Of a DNA stretch of 6,453 nucleotides, positions 1 to 4,199 are shown piece after piece. The notes beneath the pieces are model-generated. The model searched no databases. It worked only from the letters and a program-made list of their open reading frames with translations, and was not told the origin of the DNA. Made by a program: the position numbers and the translations under genes. The stretch comes from Desulfobacteraceae bacterium. GTDB taxonomy: Bacteria; Desulfobacterota; Desulfobacteria; Desulfobacterales; SURF-7. Location: the NCBI GenBank assembly GCA_030619585.1, contig JAUXBD010000086.1, positions 1 to 6,453 on the forward strand, read 5' to 3'. How positions within the stretch are numbered: the first letter of the stretch is position 1; each line of letters opens with the position of its first letter.

Positions 1-180
1 ACCCAGATGGGTTACATGCTGGGTAACAAACTGTATTATGCGGTAAAAAGAGGTACCTTTCCCCTTGAAAAAGTACGGAATTTTTTTTACGCCCCTTTAA
101 ACAAGCCAATGCAGGGATTTGAATGCTTTCTTGAGATCAGCAACCGTTTAAAAAAAGTTAAAACAGTGGAGCAGTACTAG
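1..180 (+). CDS. C-terminal end of an unrecognised protein (partial)
   Basis: Frame 1 is open from the first base to a TAG at 178-180 and gives 59 residues. They read TQMGYMLGNKLYYAVKRG at the left edge, then a Phe/Tyr-rich stretch (NFFYAPLNKPMQGFECF) and a basic tail ending KTVEQY. The composition is that of a real soluble protein end: mixed hydrophobic and charged residues, no low complexity. I do not recognise the family and the start lies outside the window, so no function is assigned. The sirtuin gene begins 88 bases downstream on the same strand, but a tandem repeat lies between them and I see no clear terminator, so co-transcription is possible but unproven. Confidence 0.6.
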   Translation, partial: TQMGYMLGNKLYYAVKRGTFPLEKVRNFFYAPLNKPMQGFECFLEISNRLKKVKTVEQY

Positions 181-183
181 AGA

Positions 184-210
184 GAAGTTTGAAGTTTGGA
201 GTTTGAAGTG
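184..210. repeat. Tandem 7-bp repeat (GAAGTTT-type heptads)
   Basis: Three consecutive heptads, GAAGTTT, GAAGTTT and GGAGTTT (184-204), are followed by a partial fourth copy GAAGTG (205-210) and then CCTAAAAGTT. The tract lies directly after the upstream stop codon. From memory, sequences of the form 'GAAGTTTGGAGTTTGAAGTGCCTAAA' recur in intergenic DNA of many environmental Gram-negative genomes. The repeat itself is seen here; its being a dispersed element is recollection, not a search result. A TTG at 203 inside the repeat creates a spurious N-terminal extension of the sirtuin reading frame. Confidence 0.7.
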
Positions 211-258
211 CCTAAAAGTTAATATGTCCCTTCGCTCCGTCATTTATAATCCGTCCAC

Positions 259-264
259 GGAGGG
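259..264 (+). promoter_or_regulatory. Ribosome binding site deciding the sirtuin start
   Basis: GGAGGG lies 4 bases before the ATG at 269. The upstream alternatives in frame (TTG 203 and ATG 224) have no comparable purine-rich site. The same bases can pair with CTCCGT at 235-240 (ACGGAG at 257-262), so the site might be occluded in the mRNA. Confidence 0.7.
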
Positions 265-268
265 TTTC

Positions 269-1093
269 ATGAGCAGGTGGGAAAATGAGATAGTAAAAGC
301 AGCATCCATCCTGTCTGTTTCCACAAAAACTGTTGTAATGTCCGGGGCCGGGGTTTCTGCTGAGAGTAATATTCCGACTTTCAGGGATGCAGGCGGGCTA
401 TGGGACCAGATGGACCCGGTGGAAGCCGGCACTGCCGACAACCTGTTTGCCCAGCTGGAACAGAATGCTGATAAACTCAAACCCATTCTAAATGACCTGC
501 TCAATGCCTTTGGCAAGGCTGAGCCCAATCCCGGTCACACGGCCCTTTTTGATCTTGAGAAAATGGGCATCTTAAAAACAGTAATTACCCAGAATATAGA
601 CAATCTTCACAGGGAGGCGGGCAACACGGATATTATAGAGATGCACGGCAACATGTTTCAGATGCGTTGTCTTGGCTGCGGCCATAAAGCAATTCTGGAC
701 AGAAAGTCTTATGTGTCCGATATAGAGGAAAAGCTAAAAACCATTACAAAACTTGATTTTTCGGCAATTGTTTCCCTTGCGCTGCATTGTGAACACTGCA
801 GCTCTATAATGCGTCCTGATGTTGTTATGTTTGGTGAGGAGGTCCAGGCAATGTCGGAATCTTTCCAGGCAGCCCAAGACAGTGATGCAATGCTGGTACT
901 CGGCACATCCGGGGTTGTATATCCTGCGGCTTACCTGCCATTTGAGGCAAAAAAAGCAGGTGCCGGTATTATTGTGATAAATCCCAAGGAAAATCCCTTT
1001 GACAAAATAACAGATGTTTATATCCCCATGAAGACAGGCGAGGCCCTGCCTGCAATTGTTCAGGAGATCAGGAATCAGGCAGGCGCGTCATGA
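269..1093 (+). CDS. Sir2-family NAD-dependent protein deacylase (sirtuin)
   Basis: This 274-aa cytosolic enzyme should remove acyl groups from protein lysines, using NAD+ and releasing nicotinamide and O-acyl-ADP-ribose. Visible motifs, in order: the NAD-binding GAGVSAES-IPTFR loop (26-39), TQNID (107-111) with the ribose-contacting Asn and Asp, catalytic His126 in EMHGN, a zinc site of two Cys-x2-Cys pairs (134/137 and 174/177), RPDVVMFGE (182-190), GTSGVVYPA (212-220) and INP (237-239). The 36 residues between the cysteine pairs are towards the long end. The Tyr-x-x-Arg pair that recognises succinyl/malonyl groups in CobB and SIRT5 is absent from the helix before PNPGH (86-90), so deacetylation or longer acyl groups are more likely substrates. 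I start it at ATG 269 because it has the only good ribosome site and the frame upstream runs into the repeat. Nothing nearby indicates its target. Confidence 0.93.
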   Translation: MSRWENEIVKAASILSVSTKTVVMSGAGVSAESNIPTFRDAGGLWDQMDPVEAGTADNLFAQLEQNADKLKPILNDLLNAFGKAEPNPGHTALFDLEKMGILKTVITQNIDNLHREAGNTDIIEMHGNMFQMRCLGCGHKAILDRKSYVSDIEEKLKTITKLDFSAIVSLALHCEHCSSIMRPDVVMFGEEVQAMSESFQAAQDSDAMLVLGTSGVVYPAAYLPFEAKKAGAGIIVINPKENPFDKITDVYIPMKTGEALPAIVQEIRNQAGAS

Positions 1094-1365
1094 TATTTGT
1101 GAACTTGATGGAACGCGGATGACACGGATTTTTACTGATAATATAGCCGCAAAAAGGCGCAAAATACGCAAAATTAAAAATAGGCCTTCTGGAATAAAAA
1201 AAGGTACAATTGTCATAAAATTATAGATTTGTATTTCAGACGATGGGAGGTAGAAGTCTACTACCGTGACGAAAAATTTACCCTTGAAATAGATAAATTT
1301 TTGTTTTTTCTACCCTATTTCTACAAGTGGTAAAGATGGGTTATAGTAAAATTGTTTTCAAATAT
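1094..1365. other. Non-coding interval between sirtuin and par genes
   Basis: No credible gene lies between the sirtuin stop and the convergent stop of the small RHH-like gene. The left part holds dispersed-repeat-like sequence (1111-1173). The right part is AT-rich with small inverted repeats: GTAGA/TCTAC around 1250-1261, GGTAGAA (1249-1255) against TTCTACC (1308-1314), and GAAATAG against CTATTTC further on. No hairpin is followed by a clean T-run on either strand, so I cannot name a terminator for either converging transcript. Confidence 0.6.
1111..1173. repeat. Likely dispersed intergenic repeat remnant (CGGAT and CGCAAAA units)
   Basis: Two short repeat families lie next to each other. 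CGGAT occurs at 1116-1120 and 1125-1129 within GAACGCGGATGACACGGATT. CGCAAAA occurs three times at 1148-1154, 1158-1164 and 1167-1173, with 9-10 base spacing. I recall both patterns ('GCGGATGACACGGATTT' and 'CGCAAAGGCGCAAAG') as frequent intergenic relics in environmental proteobacterial genomes. The internal repetition is visible; the dispersed status is recollection. Confidence 0.5.
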
Positions 1366-1710
1366 CTAAAGCTGCTTTAGTACCCTGCTTTCATTTCCCT
1401 TATCAATATCATCAAGGGCAAATGAAATGACGATCTCCATTAAAGTAGATTTATTGTCAATCTTGATACCCGCTAGTTTTAGTTCATGAAACTTACGGGT
1501 AAATCTGTCAATAAGGTCTGTTGAGAGATAAAAGCCGGCTTTCTTTTTTGCGGCAGGACGTCCGCTTTTTTTTTCTTCTGTTTTTCCTATAGCCCCTTTC
1601 CGGACGGGATCTTGCTTGCTGGCGACCTTTTCCGGTCCTATGGCTAATTTAATCGGGTCAAGAGCACTATCTTCAAAGAAGTCAGGGGTGTCTTTTCTAT
1701 AACCCGCCAT
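1366..1710 (-). CDS. Small ribbon-helix-helix-like protein, candidate ParA partner (ParB-like)
   Basis: This 114-aa basic protein has two parts. Residues 1-57 are charged and probably disordered, with a Lys/Arg-rich stretch (47-58, KKSGRPAAKKKA). Residues 58-105 fit a ribbon-helix-helix fold: a short strand (AGFYLST), a first helix (DLIDRFTRKFHELKLAG) and a second helix starting at KSTLMEIVISFAL. Small RHH proteins with a flexible arm (for example ParG) serve as centromere-binding partners and repressors next to HTH-less ParA ATPases, where the arm stimulates ATP hydrolysis. That family comparison is inference from layout and pattern. The ATG lies inside the end of parA (14-base overlap), preceded by AGGAGG (1721-1726) at 10 bases, so the two are translationally coupled. 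It could instead be an accessory DNA-binding regulator. No ParB/Spo0J-type HTH is present. Confidence 0.75.
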   Translation of the reverse strand: MAGYRKDTPDFFEDSALDPIKLAIGPEKVASKQDPVRKGAIGKTEEKKSGRPAAKKKAGFYLSTDLIDRFTRKFHELKLAGIKIDNKSTLMEIVISFALDDIDKGNESRVLKQL

Positions 1711-2467
1711 TGCTGTTAACCCTCCTGGTTAGTTTTTTATAGTCAATTGCACCAACTGCACGGGCATCATACTCAAAAATAGTTTGTCCGTGGGTCGGGG
1801 CCTCGGATAAACGAACATTATAGTGTATGGGCTCACAGATCTGCTTTGCAAACATCTTTTTAAGTTGATGCATGATTTCAAAACTCTGGCGGGTACGTTT
1901 ATCAAACATGGTTGGTAGTATGTATTTAAGTTGAAGATCTGTATTCAGCTTTTGGGCTGAAAGCAGGTATCCGAAGAACGTTTTCAGGCCTTCCATTGAT
2001 GGCCCTTGCAAGGCTACCGGGCAAAGGACTTCGTCTACTGCCATCAGTATGTTGACGCTTAAAACATCCCAACTGGGGGCACAATCAAAAATAAGGTAAT
2101 CAAGGGTTCCGTTTTTGGGGAGCAATGAATTTTTTAAAACTGTCTGCCTTATATCCCTTTGCTGCTCTCCAAGCCAGTTTTTAAGTTCAACAAGCCTTAG
2201 ACCTCCTGCAAGGAACCAGAGGTTTTTGCGTGATTGATAAATAGTATCTTTTTTGGGAATAAAAGTGCCGTTTTTATCCCTGCCTGTAATAAATTCATAG
2301 AGGCCATATTCAGGTTCCACACCTAAAAATTTGGATGTCTGACCTTGCGTGTCACAGTCCACAAGCAGAACCCTTTTGCCGTTTTTGGCAAGGCCGTGAG
2401 CAAGATTCACTGCAGTGGTTGTCTTTCCGACCCCTCCTTTTGCCATAGCAATCGCTAACTTTCTCAT
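1697..2467 (-). CDS. parA: ParA/Soj-type P-loop ATPase
   Basis: This 256-aa Walker-type ATPase dimerises on ATP, binds DNA non-specifically and positions plasmids, chromosomes or protein cargo. The deviant Walker A motif KGGVGKTT (10-17) carries the signature lysine Lys10 and Lys15. VDCDTQGQ (36-43) is Walker A', LIFDCAPSW (125-133) is Walker B, and RLSEAPTHGQTIFEYD (219-234) is the conserved late ParA motif. There is no N-terminal helix-turn-helix, so it belongs with the short Soj/ParF-like forms rather than P1-type ParA. I start it at 2467 because GGAG at 2475-2478 sits 7 bases upstream; the frame could run ten codons further to 2497 but no ribosome site supports that. It overlaps the small RHH-like gene downstream and is divergent to an actin-like gene. 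Whether its cargo is DNA or an envelope complex cannot be told from sequence. Confidence 0.92.
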   Translation of the reverse strand: MRKLAIAMAKGGVGKTTTAVNLAHGLAKNGKRVLLVDCDTQGQTSKFLGVEPEYGLYEFITGRDKNGTFIPKKDTIYQSRKNLWFLAGGLRLVELKNWLGEQQRDIRQTVLKNSLLPKNGTLDYLIFDCAPSWDVLSVNILMAVDEVLCPVALQGPSMEGLKTFFGYLLSAQKLNTDLQLKYILPTMFDKRTRQSFEIMHQLKKMFAKQICEPIHYNVRLSEAPTHGQTIFEYDARAVGAIDYKKLTRRVNSNGGL

Positions 2468-2572
2468 TATCTCTCTCCGGGAGCTTTTTCTGTTCACGAT
2501 ATCTTATGATAGATTAGATCAAATATAGCTCTCCTGTATAAAAATCAATAAAAAATTTTATTGTTTAATGAA

Positions 2573-2590
2573 TGTTGGAAATTTTCCACA
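2573..2590. repeat. Imperfect palindrome, candidate operator or centromere half
   Basis: TGTTGGAAATTTTCCACA is symmetrical in two overlapping ways: a perfect TGGAAA-T-TTTCCA core (2576-2588), or an 18-bp palindrome with 7 of 9 positions paired. It lies about 110 bases upstream of the parA start. Symmetry of this kind suits a dimeric DNA-binding protein, but no partner is demonstrated. Confidence 0.4.
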
Positions 2591-2620
2591 AAGTATTTTA
2601 ATGCTCCAGAGTCATAACAT

Positions 2621-2638
2621 ATTGCATATACCTGCAAT
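2621..2638. repeat. Inverted repeat ATTGCA-N6-TGCAAT
   Basis: Perfect 6-bp arms (2621-2626 and 2633-2638) flank a 6-base spacer (TATACC). It lies in the middle of the divergent region, away from either start codon, which suits a protein-binding site better than an RNA structure. Confidence 0.4.
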
Positions 2639-2688
2639 TCGTTGAGACTAAGTCACTTTTTGGGTTGATTGTTAAAAAATGTTTTATT

Positions 2689-2759
2689 ATAACTTATTTA
2701 AACAAATTGCTTCATTTTCATTGACTGTTCTGATAGCGGTTGATATTTGTATAAGTTAT
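2689..2759. repeat. Long-spaced inverted repeat with one arm inside the actin promoter
   Basis: ATAACTTAT at 2689-2697 is the exact reverse complement of ATAAGTTAT at 2751-2759. A second segment matches too: ACAAAT (2702-2707) against ATTTGT (2745-2750). The left copy has four extra bases (TTTA-type) between the two segments. The right copy fills positions 2745-2759, essentially the whole spacer between the predicted -35 and -10. Two oppositely oriented copies, one in the promoter spacer, suggest an operator pair that could loop. Confidence 0.5.
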
Positions 2760-2767
2760 CCTATATT
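2740..2767 (+). promoter_or_regulatory. Sigma-70-like promoter for the actin-like gene
   Basis: TTGATA (2740-2745) and TATATT (2762-2767) each match five of six consensus bases and are separated by 16 bases. Transcription would begin near 2774, giving a leader of about 50 bases that contains the hairpin at 2791-2810. An alternative TTGACT at 2721-2726 has no good -10 at the right distance. Confidence 0.55.
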
Positions 2768-2790
2768 AGAGCATTTCATTAACACTTAGT

Positions 2791-2810
2791 TCCCTGGATC
2801 AGCACAGGGA
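2791..2810 (+). promoter_or_regulatory. Leader hairpin just before the actin-like gene's ribosome site
   Basis: TCCCTG (2791-2796) pairs with CAGGGA (2805-2810) across an 8-base loop. The stem ends one base before the AAGGAG ribosome site (2812-2817), which is 9 bases from the ATG. The hairpin could modulate or stabilise the mRNA start, or be a protein site on DNA. Confidence 0.4.
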
Positions 2811-2826
2811 GAAGGAGAATTCACAA

Positions 2827-3909
2827 ATGGTTGCTAAAGGCAAAAACTCAAAAAAAGAAGAGGATAAAATTACTCAAGCTGTTGAGCAGATATTAAAAGC
2901 ACCTGAAGATGAAGATAACCTCAGTGAAAATGCAATTGGGGTAGATGTGGGCACATCAAAAATAGTTGTTTCAGTAAAGGGCAAAGGAGAAGAGCTGTTT
3001 TCCTCCCAGCTTAACGCTTTTATTGCGGTGGATTATTCAAAATTCACACAGGGCATCCTAAAACAAAACAAAATAAGCCACCTCAAAATCGGGGACTCTT
3101 TAATTGTTTACGGTGATGGCGCTGCGGTTTTTGCCAACATGTTGAACTCAGAGACAAAACGTCCCATGAGAAAAGGGCTTCTTAACCCCAAAGAGGAAAA
3201 TGCCATTGAAATTATAAAAGCTATTATAGATGACCTTGTTGATCCGACTAAGGCGTCAGACGCTCCCCTGTGTTTTTCTATCCCGGGAGTGCCAAAGGAT
3301 TTTGAGACCGATATAATCTATCATGAAACTATTTTGAGACGCCACCTGAATGAAAAGGGTTTTCAATCAAGAAGTATAAATGAGGGCCTGGCGGTTGTGT
3401 TTTCAGAGCTGGGAAAAGAAAACTTTACAGGTATAGGTATCAGCGCAGGTGGTGGCCTGTGTAATGTATGCCTTTCATACCTGTCCATTCCCCATATTTC
3501 ATTCAGTATTCAAAAAGGGGGGGATTATATAGATAATGCAGTGTCTTCGATAACAGGTGAGGTTAGTACGCGGGTCCGTGATATTAAGGAAAATGAATTT
3601 GATCTTTTAACAAAACCGGAAAACGATATAGAGGATGCGCTCAATATTTACTACGATGATCTTATTATAAGCCTGGTCAGAGCTTTAAAAGAAAGCATAT
3701 CACAAACTACAAAAATTCCAAAAGTAGGGGCACCGATTCCGATTGTATTGAGTGGGGGGACGGCAAAGCCTAACGGGTTTAGAGACCGATTTGAAATAGC
3801 TTTAAAAGAGGATGGTTTTCCCTTGGAGATCAGCGAAGTTAGAATGGCCGAAGACCCCCTGAATGCAACTACAAAGGGTGCCCTTATTGCAGCAATGTAT
3901 GAAGGGTAG
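2827..3909 (+). CDS. Atypical actin-like ATPase (MreB/MamK/ParM superfamily)
   Basis: This 360-aa predicted cytosolic filament-forming protein has actin-fold motifs in order. Phosphate-1 is IGVDVGTSKIVVSV (37-50). RPMRKGLL (112-119) resembles the MamK/MreB segment at this place. SIPGVP is at 151-156, a conserved Glu186 (INEGLAVVF) sits where MreB and MamK carry the catalytic Glu, GGDYID is at 231-236, and the adenosine motif LSGGTAKPNGF is at 308-318. The phosphate-2 loop is odd: ISAGGGLCNV (205-214) aligns without gaps to the usual V-DIGAGTTDI but has Ser for the metal-contacting Asp and Asn for the second Asp. Residues 1-35 form a charged N-terminal extension not typical of MreB. Length is close to MamK/MreB. 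I recall a little-studied family with 'SFGGGMxNV' in this loop, so this may be a clade marker rather than decay. It is divergent to parA and upstream of cell-wall genes. ParM-like DNA segregation is the alternative role. Confidence 0.85.
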   Translation: MVAKGKNSKKEEDKITQAVEQILKAPEDEDNLSENAIGVDVGTSKIVVSVKGKGEELFSSQLNAFIAVDYSKFTQGILKQNKISHLKIGDSLIVYGDGAAVFANMLNSETKRPMRKGLLNPKEENAIEIIKAIIDDLVDPTKASDAPLCFSIPGVPKDFETDIIYHETILRRHLNEKGFQSRSINEGLAVVFSELGKENFTGIGISAGGGLCNVCLSYLSIPHISFSIQKGGDYIDNAVSSITGEVSTRVRDIKENEFDLLTKPENDIEDALNIYYDDLIISLVRALKESISQTTKIPKVGAPIPIVLSGGTAKPNGFRDRFEIALKEDGFPLEISEVRMAEDPLNATTKGALIAAMYEG

Positions 3910-4021
3910 AGTGGATTTTGCAGATTATAACGGAGTTGGAGGAGTAGTCAGGAATCTATATGGCGGGGAAATGTTGTGTGGGCATAATAACAAAAGCGTC
4001 CCGTTTGAGCCTTATGACTTA

Positions 4022-4055
4022 AAGTTTCGGTCCTGCCATGGCGGGACTGAAACTT
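4022..4055 (+). terminator. Strong 15-bp hairpin after the actin-like gene
   Basis: AAGTTTCGGTCCTGC (4022-4036) pairs with GCGGGACTGAAACTT (4041-4055) over a CATG tetraloop. As RNA all 15 positions pair, two of them as G-U wobbles. The wobbles make the match better in plus-strand RNA than as a DNA palindrome. Only CTTAACCC follows, not a U-tract, so it may act as an mRNA 3'-end stabiliser or processing site rather than a true intrinsic terminator. Confidence 0.5.
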
Positions 4056-4117
4056 CTTAACCCAAATATCCATCATGCCGGAACATGTTCGCATAACTAC
4101 CGGTTCCCCAAAACCGT

Positions 4118-4123
4118 TATAAT
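4118..4123 (+). promoter_or_regulatory. Possible -10 element for the amidase operon
   Basis: TATAAT matches the consensus exactly and lies 76 bases before the amidase ATG, beyond the hairpin. No acceptable -35 is found 16-18 bases upstream, so an activator or a different promoter would be needed. Confidence 0.3.
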
Positions 4124-4199
4124 CAGGAAGACGTTACCTTTACTCTGCTTCACATAAGCAACAATTTTCCTTTATGCATTCAGGATGAAATAAAGTATT

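Larger units (their letters stand above)
2468..2826. promoter_or_regulatory. Divergent AT-rich regulatory region between parA and the actin-like gene
   Basis: These 359 bases must hold the promoters of both divergent transcripts and are also the natural place for a centromere-like site bound by the RHH protein. They contain four inverted repeats (2573-2590, 2621-2638, 2689-2759 and the leader hairpin 2791-2810), a good plus-strand promoter (2740-2767), and GTTGA at 2641, 2664 and 2739. For parA, a minus-strand TTGATT (2548-2543) and TATATT (2527-2522) are only 15 bases apart, a poor fit that I do not list separately. I see no gene here. Confidence 0.6.
3910..4199. other. Intergenic interval between actin-like and amidase genes
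   Basis: This stretch of 290 bases has no convincing gene. It holds a strong hairpin (4022-4055), a 10-bp palindrome GAACATGTTC (4081-4090), a weak stem CGGTT/AACCG (4101-4105, 4112-4116) and a perfect -10-like TATAAT (4118-4123). The length and the hairpin suggest the amidase gene is transcribed at least partly from its own promoter. Confidence 0.6.

Noticed and set aside
203..268. N-terminal extension of the sirtuin from TTG 203
   Set aside because: The start codon lies in a tandem repeat and has no ribosome site. The Sir2 domain begins properly from ATG 269.
2582..2590. TTTTCCACA as a DnaA box, suggesting a replication origin
   Set aside because: It fits only the relaxed consensus, occurs once, overlaps a palindrome, and no dnaA, rep gene or box cluster is present.
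1366..3909. Integrated plasmid backbone
   Set aside because: Partition-type genes are present but there is no replication initiator, toxin-antitoxin pair, relaxase or integrase in the window, so the claim cannot be supported.
2827..3909. Assignment as MamK, implying a magnetosome cluster
   Set aside because: Motif order resembles MamK, but the phosphate-2 loop differs and no other mam or mad gene is visible.
3863..4060. Open frame of 65 codons overlapping the end of the actin-like gene
   Set aside because: It starts inside the actin gene in another frame, has no ribosome site, has an unremarkable sequence, and its end runs through the 15-bp hairpin.
4081..4090. GAACATGTTC as a LexA/SOS box
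   Set aside because: The Gram-positive-type box needs four bases between GAAC and GTTC; here there are two. No SOS gene lies downstream.
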